From positions 124,001-188,000 of the forward strand of contig NZ_JACJVQ010000017.1 in NCBI RefSeq assembly GCF_014212135.1: a stretch of DNA of 64,000 bases. Direction: 5' to 3'. Of this stretch, positions 1-10,608 are shown in pieces; positions within the stretch are counted from its first letter, which is position 1; each line of letters opens with the position of its first letter. Under the pieces are notes generated by a model. The model had not been told where the DNA came from, searched no databases, and was given only the letters and a program-made list of their open reading frames with translations. This stretch comes from Cohnella thailandensis (lineage in GTDB: Bacteria > Bacillota > Bacilli > Paenibacillales > Paenibacillaceae). The translations under genes were made by a program, and so were the position numbers.

Positions 1-2052
1 GAGATCAGCACGACCGATCCGGACTATTACAAGTGGACGCAGTGGATTTTCATCCAACTGTACAAGAAGGGGCTTGCTTACATCGCCGAGGTGCCGGTCA
101 ACTGGTGCGAAGCGCTCGGCACGACGCTGGCGAACGAAGAAGTCATCGACGGCAAGAGCGAGCGCGGCGGCCATCCGGTCGTGCGCAAGCCGATGCGCCA
201 ATGGATGCTCAAGATCACCGAATACGCGGAGCGCCTGCTGAACGATCTGGAGGAGCTGGACTGGTCCGAGAGCATCAAGGATATGCAGCGCAACTGGATC
301 GGCAAGTCCACGGGCGCGGAAGTGACGTTCGATATCGAAGGCCATGAGGGGCAATCGCTTACCGTGTTCACGACGCGTCCCGATACGCTGTTCGGAGCGA
401 CCTACTGCGTGCTGGCTCCGGAGCACGATCTGGTAAGCGCGATTACGACGTCCGCGCAGAAGGCGGCCGTGGATGCGTATATCGAGCAGTCTTCGCGCAA
501 GAGCGATCTGGAGCGCACGGAGCTGGCGAAGGAGAAAACCGGCGTCTTCACCGGCGCTTACGCGGTCAATCCGGCGAACGGCGAGAAGCTGCCGATCTGG
601 ATTGCCGACTACGTGCTCGGCGGCTACGGAACCGGAGCGATCATGGCCGTTCCGGGCCATGACGAGCGCGACTGGGAGTTCGCGTCGAAGTTCGGCCTGA
701 GCATCGTCGAGGTCGTAAGCGGCGGCGACGTGAAGGAAGCGGCGTTCACCGGCGACGGCGAACACGTGAATTCGGGCTTCCTGAACGGCCTGTCCACGCC
801 GGACGCGATCGCGAAGATGATCTCCTGGCTCGAAGAGAACGGCAAGGGCAAAGGCAAGGTCACCTACCGCTTGCGCGACTGGCTGTTCAGCCGCCAACGC
901 TATTGGGGCGAGCCGATTCCGGTGCTGCACTTCGAGGACGGCACGATGGAGACCGTTCCGGAGGAGGAGCTTCCGCTGCTGCTGCCGGAGATGGAGAGAA
1001 TCGAACCGTCCGGCACGGGCGAATCTCCGCTCGCGAACGCGACCGAATGGGTGAACTACGTCGGCAAGGACGGCCGCAAGGCGCGCCGCGAGACGAACAC
1101 GATGCCGCAATGGGCGGGCAGCTCGTGGTACTACCTGCGGTTCATCGATCCGAAGAACGACAAGGAGCTCGTCTCCTTCGAGAAGCAGAAGGAATGGCTG
1201 CCGGTCGACCTGTACATCGGCGGCGCCGAGCACGCGGTGCTTCACTTGCTGTACGCGCGCTTCTGGCACAAGGTGCTGTACGACATCGGCGTCGTCTCGA
1301 CGAAGGAGCCGTTCCACAAGCTCGTCAACCAAGGGATGATTCTCGGCACGAACAACGAGAAGATGTCCAAGTCCCGCGGAAACGTTATCAACCCGGACGA
1401 CATCGTGAACGAATTCGGCGCGGATACGCTCCGCCTGTACGAGATGTTCATGGGGCCGCTGGAAGCGACGAAGCCGTGGAACACGAACGGGGTCGAAGGG
1501 ATGTACCGCTTCCTCGGCCGCGTATGGAGACTTTTCGTAGACGATAACGGGAACTTAAACGAGAAGATCCAGGACGTGCCGGGCGACGAGGCGTTCCGCC
1601 GCACGTGGCACCGCACGATCAAGAAGATTACCGAAGACTACGAAGGACTGCGCTTCAATACGGCGATCAGCCAGATGATGATCTTCATCAACGAAGCGTA
1701 TAAGACGGACGTTCTTCCGAAGCAAGCGATGGAGAACTTCGTGCAGCTGCTGTCTCCGTCCGCTCCGCATATCGCGGAAGAGCTCTGGGAGCGCCTCGGC
1801 CATTCCGGTTCGATCTCCTACGTTCCTTGGCCGGAATTCGATCCGGCGCTCACAGTGGACGCCGAGGTCGAGATCGTCGTGCAGGTGAACGGCAAGATCG
1901 CCGAGCGCGCGATGGTCGCGGCCGACCTGGACGAAGCGGGATTGCAGGAGAAGGCGCTTGGTCTGGAGAAGGTACAGTCGCTGATCGCCGGCAAAACCAT
2001 TCGCAAAGTCATAGCCGTCAAAGGCAAGCTCGTCAACATTGTAGCCAACTAA
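1..2052 (+). CDS. leuS: Leucyl-tRNA synthetase, 3' part (5' end outside window)
   Basis: Charges tRNA-Leu with leucine in the cytoplasm. The reading frame is open from the first base, so the gene enters from the left; 683 residues are visible and roughly 130 N-terminal residues, including the HIGH motif, are missing by comparison with the usual length of about 815. The fragment covers the end of the catalytic core, the CP1 editing domain with its GTG and GHDERD-like motifs, and the KMSKS loop at visible residues 454-458 (KMSKSRGN). The anticodon-binding and C-terminal domains follow. A hairpin terminator lies just after the stop. Identification is secure; only the start is unknown. Confidence 0.97.
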   Translation, partial: EISTTDPDYYKWTQWIFIQLYKKGLAYIAEVPVNWCEALGTTLANEEVIDGKSERGGHPVVRKPMRQWMLKITEYAERLLNDLEELDWSESIKDMQRNWIGKSTGAEVTFDIEGHEGQSLTVFTTRPDTLFGATYCVLAPEHDLVSAITTSAQKAAVDAYIEQSSRKSDLERTELAKEKTGVFTGAYAVNPANGEKLPIWIADYVLGGYGTGAIMAVPGHDERDWEFASKFGLSIVEVVSGGDVKEAAFTGDGEHVNSGFLNGLSTPDAIAKMISWLEENGKGKGKVTYRLRDWLFSRQRYWGEPIPVLHFEDGTMETVPEEELPLLLPEMERIEPSGTGESPLANATEWVNYVGKDGRKARRETNTMPQWAGSSWYYLRFIDPKNDKELVSFEKQKEWLPVDLYIGGAEHAVLHLLYARFWHKVLYDIGVVSTKEPFHKLVNQGMILGTNNEKMSKSRGNVINPDDIVNEFGADTLRLYEMFMGPLEATKPWNTNGVEGMYRFLGRVWRLFVDDNGNLNEKIQDVPGDEAFRRTWHRTIKKITEDYEGLRFNTAISQMMIFINEAYKTDVLPKQAMENFVQLLSPSAPHIAEELWERLGHSGSISYVPWPEFDPALTVDAEVEIVVQVNGKIAERAMVAADLDEAGLQEKALGLEKVQSLIAGKTIRKVIAVKGKLVNIVAN

Positions 2053-2057
2053 CTAGG

Positions 2058-2095
2058 AAGGGGCGGCCTCTCTCATGGAGAGGTGCGCCCCTTTG
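2058..2095 (+). terminator. Terminator after leuS
   Basis: The arms AAGGGGCG (2058-2065) and CGCCCCTT (2086-2093) are perfectly complementary and enclose a second small CTCTC/GAGAG helix. The T-run is short (2092-2094). It ends leuS and faces the convergent 3' end of comER. Confidence 0.65.
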
Positions 2096-2111
2096 TCGTC
2101 TCCGAATGCCG

Positions 2112-2939
2112 CTAGCCGTCGCTGTTTAATGAAGCATCGACTTTGTCCAGGTCCTCCGCAAATTTGGCGTGCGTCGTGCGGAGCACCCGCAAGAAAGCTC
2201 CGTCCGTCGCCTGCTTGAGCTCTTCGAGGGCGGCCGCCGTAATCCCTCCGGGCACGGACACCCGCTTCTGCAGCTCGGCGGGAGAGCAGCCCGCGGTTTG
2301 CAGCAGACGGGCGGTGCCGAGCAGCATATCCCTGGCGAGGACGGAAGCGGTCTCGCGGGCGATGCCCGTCGTCGACACGGCTGCCTCGATGAATTGCTCC
2401 AGCAGGTTGGCCATGAACGCGGGACCGCAGCTTGCGATATCCGACGCGACCCGAACCTCCTCCTCGGCGACCTGGATCGGACGGCTGATCGAGGAGAATA
2501 AACGGAAGAGCAGCGCACGGTCCCTCTCCTCCAGGCGGCTCCCGAACATGACGAGAGACGAGCCCGCGAGCGTCTCGTTCACGATGCTTGGAATGATCTT
2601 GGCCACCTTGCAGGGAAGATGCTCCTCGAGCGACGAGATCCGAACGGGACTCGTAATGGAGACGACAATCTGCCAAGGCTGCACGACCGGAGCGATCTCC
2701 TGTAGAACGCCGCGGAAGTCCATGGGCTTTACGCATAGGAAAACCAGATCGGAATCGAGAGCCGCGCTTGCGTTGGAAGGGGCGATCTGGAGTCCGGGAT
2801 ACCGGTTAGCTAGCGCATTCGCTTTGGACAACGTGCGCGAAGACAGGAGGATGTCCGCGGGGCGCAGCGCCCCGGAACGAATGAACGAACCCGTCAACAT
2901 GCTGCCCATGCTGCCAGCGCCGATGAAGCCGACCTTCAT
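2112..2939 (-). CDS. comER: ComER, pyrroline-5-carboxylate reductase-like protein
   Basis: A 275-residue member of the ProC family with an N-terminal Rossmann motif GFIGAGSMGSML at residues 4-15 and the C-terminal helical dimerisation region of P5C reductases. The start ATG at 2939 was chosen because AAAGGGGAGGGG stands just upstream; the frame runs about 44 codons further but without a ribosome binding site. It is transcribed divergently from comEA, the arrangement of comER and the comE operon in Bacillus. B. subtilis ComER is not needed for transformation and its role is unclear, so true proline biosynthetic activity is possible and cannot be excluded from sequence. Confidence 0.85.
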   Translation of the reverse strand: MKVGFIGAGSMGSMLTGSFIRSGALRPADILLSSRTLSKANALANRYPGLQIAPSNASAALDSDLVFLCVKPMDFRGVLQEIAPVVQPWQIVVSITSPVRISSLEEHLPCKVAKIIPSIVNETLAGSSLVMFGSRLEERDRALLFRLFSSISRPIQVAEEEVRVASDIASCGPAFMANLLEQFIEAAVSTTGIARETASVLARDMLLGTARLLQTAGCSPAELQKRVSVPGGITAAALEELKQATDGAFLRVLRTTHAKFAEDLDKVDASLNSDG

Positions 2940-3045
2940 CTTCGACCCCTCCCCTTTAGACGCTTTAACTTCTTCACATTGTATGTGGCAGGGCTTGGCC
3001 GTCATTCTTATTTTCCGACAATTATCCAATAGGGAGGTAATCAAG

Positions 3046-3654
3046 ATGAATAGCAAGAGCAGCCGATCCATTCCGGATAAGAGAGGGCTGGCCGCGGGGG
3101 CGACGGCTCTGGCAGGCTTGGCGCTGCTCGGCTGGGCGTTTCTGCAGCCGCCTAAGGAGGCTGGGGTTCCCGGATGGACTCCGGTGAACGAGCAGGTGGC
3201 GGAAGCGCTGCTTCCGTTCTCGGAGACGGAGCCCGCGCCTAGTCCCGCGGCCCAGCCTTCGGCTGTCGAGCTTCAGGCTGCTGCGGGGACGGCGCCGGCC
3301 TCGTCGGGCGCGTCCGAACCGTCTCCGGCCTCGTCAGGCACTTCTGAACCGTCTCCGGCCTCGTCAGGCACTTCTGAATCGTCTCCGGCTTCGTCAGGCG
3401 CATCCGAATCGTCTCCGCTGCCGTCCGCGCCCGAATCCGCCGTTACCGAATCCGTTCCGGACGGCCGCTTGAATCTTAACGCGGCGACGGCCGAGCAGCT
3501 GGACGAGCTGAAGGGAATCGGCCCCTCCAAAGCGCAAGCGATCGTTGCTTACCGGGAGGAGCATGGGGCTTTCAAGAGCGTGGAGGAGCTTCTTCAGGTG
3601 AACGGAATAGGCGCCAAGGTGTTCGCGGCTATCCGGGATTCGCTTAAAGTATAG
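3046..3654 (+). CDS. comEA: ComEA, DNA-binding competence protein
   Basis: A 202-residue membrane-anchored protein that binds double-stranded DNA at the cell surface during natural transformation. It has one N-terminal transmembrane helix (about residues 14-33), a Ser/Pro/Glu-rich linker with four tandem ten-residue repeats (about residues 85-124), and a C-terminal helix-hairpin-helix domain with the two motifs GIGPSKAQAI and GIGAKVFAAI. The ATG at 3046 follows AGGGAGGT with correct spacing; the frame is open far upstream only because it runs antisense to comER. Unusually, comEB is not next: a sulfhydrylase gene intervenes. Confidence 0.9.
   Translation: MNSKSSRSIPDKRGLAAGATALAGLALLGWAFLQPPKEAGVPGWTPVNEQVAEALLPFSETEPAPSPAAQPSAVELQAAAGTAPASSGASEPSPASSGTSEPSPASSGTSESSPASSGASESSPLPSAPESAVTESVPDGRLNLNAATAEQLDELKGIGPSKAQAIVAYREEHGAFKSVEELLQVNGIGAKVFAAIRDSLKV
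3298..3417 (+). repeat. Four tandem 30-bp repeats inside comEA
   Basis: Four contiguous 30-bp units begin at 3298, 3328, 3358 and 3388. Each encodes the pattern [AT]SSG-[AT]SE[PS]SP, and units two and three differ at a single base. This minisatellite forms the extracytoplasmic linker of ComEA and could vary in copy number by slippage. Confidence 0.9.
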
Positions 3655-3697
3655 GTTCCTTTTTAATTCCTATCTTTTCACTTGGATAAAAGTGTGA

Positions 3698-5041
<1,344 letters not shown>

Positions 5042-5119
5042 CGGAACAGGGTATTCTAGAGGAAACGGCGCTTAGTCGCGTTTTCCTTGCAAAGAAGGCA
5101 GTTGGAGGTTAGGAATAGA

Positions 5120-5647
5120 ATGGCACAGACGGTGCGCAAAGACTGGGATACTTACTTCATGGATATGGCCTTTATGGCGTCGACCCGCTCGCGTTGTCCA
5201 AGGCGGCATGTCGGCGCGGTGCTCGTGCAGGGCAAGAAGCTGCTGGGAACGGCGTACAACGGCGCCCCGATGGGCGTTCCGGATTGCTCCGAGGACGGCT
5301 GCATGATCGTGGAAGAGTTCGAGGCTCCTCCTCCGGGAGGCGAGGCATCGGGACTGATCAAGAAGCAGCGCTGCATTCGGACGATTCACGCGGAGCAGAA
5401 CCTGCTGCTCTTCACGGACCGGATCGATCGGGAGGGCTCCTCCGTCTACGTGACGGACCAGCCCTGCTGGACCTGCTCGAACATGTTGGCGAACAGCGGG
5501 GTCAAGGAGATCGTCTACCACCGGGCGTATCCGAAGGATCAGGAGAAGGTCACGGGCTTGATGCGGCAGCGCGGCATTCTATTCCGCCGGATCGACGGCT
5601 ACACGCCTCCGCCGGATACCGAAGTACAGGATGTTTCGGTCGGATAA
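5120..5647 (+). CDS. comEB: ComEB, dCMP deaminase family protein
   Basis: A 175-residue member of the zinc-dependent cytidine/deoxycytidylate deaminase family, converting dCMP to dUMP. The catalytic HAE motif appears in TIHAEQN and the zinc-ligand pair in PCWTC. A second Cys-rich stretch in DCSEDGC matches the extra metal site of this family. The start ATG at 5120 has GGAGG eleven bases upstream; an in-frame TTG at 5087 lacks a site. It is the second canonical gene of the comE operon. In B. subtilis comEB is dispensable for transformation, and in other species it assists polar localisation of the machinery. Confidence 0.9.
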   Translation: MAQTVRKDWDTYFMDMAFMASTRSRCPRRHVGAVLVQGKKLLGTAYNGAPMGVPDCSEDGCMIVEEFEAPPPGGEASGLIKKQRCIRTIHAEQNLLLFTDRIDREGSSVYVTDQPCWTCSNMLANSGVKEIVYHRAYPKDQEKVTGLMRQRGILFRRIDGYTPPPDTEVQDVSVG

Positions 5648-5782
5648 GCAAGTTCATATTGCGAGAATGAGGAAGAACCTCGTCACCTTTGCGGGCGGCG
5701 GGGTTCTTTTGTCGTTATGGCGCTCGAGGCGCAAGGACGTTCGAAGAGCAAGCCGATTTTCGGAGAAAAGGAGAGGAGCGAC

Positions 5783-8437
5783 TTGAGCAGACGGCCGCTG
5801 GTGGCATTTATGGCTTGCTGGACGTTGGGCGCATCGATTTATTCGCTGTTTCAAGGGGCGTCCGCGATCGGCGTTTTGTTCGGTGCCCTTCTGCTTCTGG
5901 CGGCGTATGCGCTCGCCGTTCCCGCCTCCCGGAGGCTCGTCGCGGCATGTGCCGCGGCGCTCTTGTTATCGGCGGGAGAGCGCGTATGGATGGACGCCAG
6001 GCACGGCTCCGATATTACGCCGCTTCTCGGCGGCCGGGAGGAGCAGCCGGCCATCGTGAGGGGACGTCTCGACGCCCCGGCTGCCATCGACGGCGAAGTC
6101 GTCACGTTCGAGCTCCAAGGCGAATCGATTGAGCTAGGGGAGAACGGGGCGGACGGCTCCGGAGCCTCTTCCGTGCCGATCCGAGACAAGCTTCTCGTTC
6201 GGATATGGCTGCAGGAAGAGGAGGAGCAGCGAATCGCGGCTTCCTGGAGGCGGGGAGATGAAGCCGTCATTCAAGGAGAGCTCCAGCTGCCGGCGGATGC
6301 GGGCAACTTCGGAGGCTTCGACTATCGGAGTTATCTCCGAAGTCTGGACATCCACTGGTCGCTCACGGCAAAAGGAGCTTCCGCGGTCTCCGTTCAACCC
6401 TCGGATCCGCCGTGGAGGCTGCTTCCTCTTCGCCTGGCGGACTCTTGGAGAGAGAAGCTTGGCGGCTGGATGGACAGGCTTTACGAGGGGACGGATCGGG
6501 GCTATATGAAAGGTCTCGTGCTCGGAATCGAGGACGATCTGGATCCCGAGCAGTTCGCGGCCTTTTCCCGTCTGGGGCTGACCCACGTGCTTGCGATTTC
6601 GGGACTTCACGTCGGCGTCGTCGTTTATATTTTGCTGCAAGCGGCATCGATGCTCAGGCTCCCTCGGGAGCGGGGGCAGGAGCTGGCGATCGCGGCCCTT
6701 CCGGCTTATATGCTGCTTACCGGCGCTTCGCCTTCCGCGGTGAGGGCCTGCCTGATGGCGATGCTCGCTCTCTATATGGCCCGCCGGAATCAATTGAAGG
6801 ACGGCCTGCATCTTCTGTCCGCGGCGGCGCTTGTCATGATGATGCTGGAGCCGCGTGTCGTCGAGAACGTCAGCTTCCAGCTGTCGTTTGTCGTGACCGC
6901 GGGGTTGCTGCTGTTCGTTCCGGGCGTAAACGATTGGCTTGCGCCTCTCGTCCGCTGGAAGTCCATGAGGGGAGCTCTCGCTGTCACTCTAACCGCGACG
7001 GCGGTCTCTTTTCCCATCTCCATCTATTATTTTCACCAATTCCACTTGCTCTCGTTCGCGGCCAACCTTCTGCTCGTTCCGTTCATCAGCTTCGTCATCA
7101 TGCCCCTCGGCATGGCCTCCTTGGCGCTCGCAGGCTTGTGGTACCCGCTCGGGAGAATGACCGCGCGGATCGCTTCGTGGGGCAACGGGCTGACGGATCT
7201 CGCGATCGCGAAGATGGAGAGCATAAACGGGCTTCAAACGTATTGGCCGCAGCCTTCCCTACTATGGGTGTTCGCCGCTTATGCTTTGCTTTTCGCGACT
7301 TTCGGAGCTCTGAATCGTTTATATACATGGAAGCATGAAACGACGGAATTAAGGGATAAGGTTCAGATCGAGCTTAGAGCTCTGCGGGTGCCGCCGCGTT
7401 CGGGCACGGATCGGATAGGGGAGGATACGGTCCCGTTGGCGGAGGCGCTTCCCCATCCGCTTGCCGCCAACACTAAGCAAGGCAAGCGAAAGCTTCTGCT
7501 TCTCATGGCCTGTTGGGGAGTATGGCTCGCTTGGGGCATTCAGCCGGCAGCCCTGGATCGCGATGCGAAAGTCATGTTTCTCGATGTCGGACAGGGGGAC
7601 TCGATTCTGCTTCGTTCCGGCACGGGCAAGTTCGGCCTGATCGACGCGGGGGGGACGGTACAGTTCGGCAAGAAGGAAGAATGGAAGATGAGGCGCGACC
7701 CGTACGAGGTCGGGCTGAAGACGGTCGTCCCTCTGCTCAAGCAGCGCGGAGTGCGCAGCCTGGATTGGCTCGTTTTAAGCCATCTGGATCAGGATCATAT
7801 CGGGGGAGCTCTCGCCGTGCTGGAGCATTTTCCGGTCAAAAGGCTGTTTTTTAACGGTACGGTGAAAGAGGACGATACGGCGCGGGAGCTCTTCGAGCTC
7901 GCGGAACGGCGAGGAATTCCGATGTTCTCGCTTCGCCAGGGAATGAGTTGGGCATGGGATCGCTCCTCTTCCTTGCAGGTTCTTTACCCTCCGAATCGTG
8001 GGGAAGCCGGGGTCGAGATCGAGCCGGAGCAGAACGATCGCAGCGTCGTCCTCCTTCTGACGATGTACGGGAGGACTTTTCTGCTGCCGGGAGACCTGGA
8101 AAAGAAGGGAGAGGCCGAATTGCTCGTCGCGGCCGCCGGCGATACGAAGTCCGTCGACGTCTTGAAAGCCGGACATCACGGAAGCAAAACCTCCACGACC
8201 GAACCGTGGCTGAGAGAATGGGCTCCGGGCGAGGTTGTCATATCGGCGGGACGCAACAACTTGTACGGGCATCCCCATTCCGACGTCCTCGGGCGGTTGG
8301 AGGAGCTTCGGATTCCTTATTACCGGACGGATCTGAACGGGGAGATCCAATACCGGGTATCGCCCCGGGGAGAGCTGATCCGGAGGACGAAGCGGGAACC
8401 CGAATCCGAATCCCGATTATTCTATCGATTGACTTGA
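5783..8437 (+). CDS. comEC: ComEC, DNA uptake channel protein
   Basis: An 884-residue polytopic membrane protein that carries single-stranded DNA across the membrane during transformation. After N-terminal transmembrane helices and an OB-like soluble region comes the Competence domain with the motif LTHVLAISGLHVGV near residue 265. A C-terminal metallo-beta-lactamase domain contains FLDVGQGDS (about 599), SHLDQDHIGG (about 666) and GHHGSKT (about 797), as in nuclease-active ComEC. I chose the TTG at 5783 because AAAGGAGAGG stands 7 bases before it; the in-frame ATG at 5717 has no ribosome binding site. The domain set is complete. Confidence 0.92.
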   Translation: MSRRPLVAFMACWTLGASIYSLFQGASAIGVLFGALLLLAAYALAVPASRRLVAACAAALLLSAGERVWMDARHGSDITPLLGGREEQPAIVRGRLDAPAAIDGEVVTFELQGESIELGENGADGSGASSVPIRDKLLVRIWLQEEEEQRIAASWRRGDEAVIQGELQLPADAGNFGGFDYRSYLRSLDIHWSLTAKGASAVSVQPSDPPWRLLPLRLADSWREKLGGWMDRLYEGTDRGYMKGLVLGIEDDLDPEQFAAFSRLGLTHVLAISGLHVGVVVYILLQAASMLRLPRERGQELAIAALPAYMLLTGASPSAVRACLMAMLALYMARRNQLKDGLHLLSAAALVMMMLEPRVVENVSFQLSFVVTAGLLLFVPGVNDWLAPLVRWKSMRGALAVTLTATAVSFPISIYYFHQFHLLSFAANLLLVPFISFVIMPLGMASLALAGLWYPLGRMTARIASWGNGLTDLAIAKMESINGLQTYWPQPSLLWVFAAYALLFATFGALNRLYTWKHETTELRDKVQIELRALRVPPRSGTDRIGEDTVPLAEALPHPLAANTKQGKRKLLLLMACWGVWLAWGIQPAALDRDAKVMFLDVGQGDSILLRSGTGKFGLIDAGGTVQFGKKEEWKMRRDPYEVGLKTVVPLLKQRGVRSLDWLVLSHLDQDHIGGALAVLEHFPVKRLFFNGTVKEDDTARELFELAERRGIPMFSLRQGMSWAWDRSSSLQVLYPPNRGEAGVEIEPEQNDRSVVLLLTMYGRTFLLPGDLEKKGEAELLVAAAGDTKSVDVLKAGHHGSKTSTTEPWLREWAPGEVVISAGRNNLYGHPHSDVLGRLEELRIPYYRTDLNGEIQYRVSPRGELIRRTKREPESESRLFYRLT

Positions 8438-8513
8438 AATATAGGCATTGCTAGACTGTGAGAAGCGTAAACAACCAGGCCGCTAAATTTCCTGATGTTA
8501 GCATGGAGCTTGG

Positions 8514-8540
8514 TGCAACTTTTCGACGCTCGTTTGCGTT
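8514..8540 (+). promoter_or_regulatory. ECF-type promoter of the sigma factor gene (autoregulatory)
   Basis: A TGCAAC -35 (8514-8519), followed by a TTTT run, and a CGTT -10 (8537-8540) are separated by 17 bp. This matches the AAC / CGT layout of ECF sigma promoters in Firmicutes. Transcription would begin near 8548, just before the ribosome binding site at 8555, which fixes the GTG start at 8569. Confidence 0.65.
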
Positions 8541-8568
8541 AAGGGAAGTGCAGAGGGGAGGATCTTCT

Positions 8569-9117
8569 GTGGTGGAGCTGGATCTTATCAAAGCTGCGCA
8601 AGCCGGCGATCGCGACGCCCTTGTGGAGCTGCTCCGCGGAATAGAGAATCAAGTATATCGCACCGCATACTACTTGCTAAACAACGAACAGGATGCGCTC
8701 GACGCTTCTCAGGAAGCCTTGATTAAAATTTATACCAAAATTCATACTTATGAAGAGAAGGCCCAATTCCGGACATGGGTTCAGCGGATCGTGACGAATC
8801 TGTGCATCGATAAGTTTCGCCGAATCCGTCCGTCGGTGTCCATCGACGAGCACGAGCTCGTTTTCGAATCGGCGGACAACGTCGAGGACGAAGTCATGTC
8901 GGCCTATGCCTCGGAAGAGATCCGCGAAGCGATCGGCAAGCTTCCGGAGCATCATCGGACCGTCATTATTCTTAGGTATATGCAGGACTTCTCGTATAAC
9001 GAGATCGCGGATTCGTTGAATCTGCCGCTTAATACGGTGAAATCTTACTTATTCCGGGCAAGGCAGCAGCTGCAGACGCTGCTGCGAGATTATCAGAAAG
9101 GAGGTGTTCGGGGATGA
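8569..9117 (+). CDS. ECF-family RNA polymerase sigma factor
   Basis: A 182-residue group 4 (extracytoplasmic function) sigma factor with a region 2 around residues 25-92 (LDASQEALIKIY, TWVQRIVTNLCIDKFRR) and a C-terminal region 4 helix-turn-helix (YNEIADSLNLPLNTVKSYLFRARQ, residues about 148-172). The GTG start at 8569 follows GGGGAGGAT and lies downstream of an ECF-type promoter; the longer in-frame ORF from 8458 would run through that promoter. It overlaps the anti-sigma gene by ATGA, so the two are translationally coupled. It belongs to the RpoE/SigW-like group, but I cannot name a specific orthologue. Confidence 0.9.
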   Translation: MVELDLIKAAQAGDRDALVELLRGIENQVYRTAYYLLNNEQDALDASQEALIKIYTKIHTYEEKAQFRTWVQRIVTNLCIDKFRRIRPSVSIDEHELVFESADNVEDEVMSAYASEEIREAIGKLPEHHRTVIILRYMQDFSYNEIADSLNLPLNTVKSYLFRARQQLQTLLRDYQKGGVRG

Positions 9118-10283
9118 CTTGCGATGAAGGAAGGGAGCTTATCCAGCATTCGATCGACAGCGATCTCGATTCGCAAGAAACCGTGCTAATGAACGAGCAT
9201 ATTCGAACTTGTCCGGACTGCGCCGCTTTCCTCGAACGTATGACCCTCCTGTCGAAGAACCTCGCGGAGCTTCCGCGGGTCGCTCCTCCTTTCAGCTTGG
9301 TGGATGCCATTCTGCCGAAGCTGGAGATCATCGACGCGGAGGCTCGCGTTGCGGAGGCTCGCGCCGCGCAAACGGGGAACGCCGTTTCGGAAGAGTCTGC
9401 GGTACCAGCCGAGCTTCCTCGCCGACGGAACCGATCGACGCTGCGGCGCGTTGCCGGAGCGATCGCGGCGGGACTCGTCGCCGGACTGGTCATCGTGACG
9501 GCGCCGTCGTTGTTCCATTCGTCTTCGAACGACAGCGATTCGAAAGATTCGGTCGCTCTCTCGGAAGCGCCGGCGGCCAAGTCGGAGGCCAGATCGTTCT
9601 CAACGGAAGCTTCGCAAGACTCGGCCGGCTTCTCCGCGAATTCTTCCCAGAGCGAAGATGACGCGGAAGCTCCTTCGGAGACGGAATCCTTAGGCACGGA
9701 ACCGACTGCGTCGGTTAAATTCGCCGAGCCGGCGCCGTCGGTAGGCGAGTCGGCCGCACCCGCGGCGGATAGCTCGGATACGGCGGGCGCGGGGGAAACG
9801 AAGGAGACAACGGGATCGATCGAGAGCGGAGCGGTCGCGCCTTCGAAGGGAATCGCTCCGAGCGCGACTCCATCGCCTTCGGCCGAAGCGACCGGCAAGT
9901 CGCTGGCGGGAGAATCGGGCGGGGAGGGCTTGGTTCCTTCCGAGGGCGGAGAGACGAGCGGCGCTCTTGAAGACGCGGAGATGAACGGGGCGTTAAGCGT
10001 ACCGTTCCCGGCGCTCGAATGGATATCGCCGGACCAGAAGCTTAAAGCCGTCGCCGAGGAGCAGAGAATCAGCGTCTATTCCAATGAAGACCATTCGTTG
10101 ATTTTCCAAAGCGCGTTGCATGAAGGAGAGTCGCTTAGCAGCGTTTATTGGGAGCAAGATTCCTCCTTGCTTCATTACTCCTGGAAGGATTCGGAGGGCA
10201 ACATCAAGGATATGGTTTGGGACGCCTCGGCCAACGTCGAGAGCCCGGCAAGCGAGTCGCCGAACGAAAGCTCCGGCGAGTAA
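9114..10283 (+). CDS. Zinc-finger membrane anti-sigma factor with long extracellular region
   Basis: A 389-residue protein. Residues 1-40 form a ZAS-type anti-sigma zinc finger (H29-x3-C33-x2-C36, in HIRTCPDC), expected to hold the neighbouring sigma factor inactive. One transmembrane helix follows at about residues 112-134. The outside part is a low-complexity Ser/Glu/Ala-rich stalk (about 135-300) and then a short ordered segment (about 300-375) with a WISPDQ start and alternating strands, which resembles a single beta-propeller blade. It is much longer than typical RsiW-like anti-sigmas of about 200 residues. The signal it senses is unknown. Confidence 0.85.
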   Translation: MTCDEGRELIQHSIDSDLDSQETVLMNEHIRTCPDCAAFLERMTLLSKNLAELPRVAPPFSLVDAILPKLEIIDAEARVAEARAAQTGNAVSEESAVPAELPRRRNRSTLRRVAGAIAAGLVAGLVIVTAPSLFHSSSNDSDSKDSVALSEAPAAKSEARSFSTEASQDSAGFSANSSQSEDDAEAPSETESLGTEPTASVKFAEPAPSVGESAAPAADSSDTAGAGETKETTGSIESGAVAPSKGIAPSATPSPSAEATGKSLAGESGGEGLVPSEGGETSGALEDAEMNGALSVPFPALEWISPDQKLKAVAEEQRISVYSNEDHSLIFQSALHEGESLSSVYWEQDSSLLHYSWKDSEGNIKDMVWDASANVESPASESPNESSGE

Positions 10284-10608
10284 CGTTCTTCCGCGATGCT
10301 GCGTATGATGAAGCATAAACGTTGGAGACGTTCGGCAGCTATGGAACGTCCAAGGACTTTAGGTCGCGGTCGTTCGCGCACGGTTCCATGGGCCGGGCCG
10401 GCGGACGTTGACATAGATGTCCACATGCGAAGAGACTGTCTCGGAAGGTTCCGTCGGAACCGGAGGAGGCAGTCTCTTCGTTTCGATCGGCGGCGGAGAT
10501 CCTGCGTTCCTGCCGGCGCTCCCTGGCGCTAGTTGCGGCTCGGCCTCCACATTTGATAGACTTTGAATGACGCAGGCATTCCATGCCTGCAGGAAGGGGA
10601 AGCATACG
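10284..10608. other. 325-bp gap between anti-sigma gene and holA; one long hairpin
   Basis: No convincing gene was found; the yqzM gene that sits here in B. subtilis was not recognised, and the short Arg-rich frames look like chance ORFs. The one clear structure is an inverted repeat, CGAAGAGACTG (10428-10438) with CAGTCTCTTCG (10470-10480), and an inner GGTTCC/GGAACC helix. Only TTTC follows, so it may be a weak terminator for the sigma operon. Confidence 0.6.

Noticed and set aside
8458-8568. Longer N-terminus for the ECF sigma factor
   Set aside because: The extension would translate the ECF-type promoter itself and has no ribosome site, while GTG at 8569 has a good one.
10284-10608. yqzM gene expected here from B. 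subtilis order
   Set aside because: No frame in either strand encodes a short protein with a central hydrophobic helix; the available frames are Arg-rich and lack ribosome sites.
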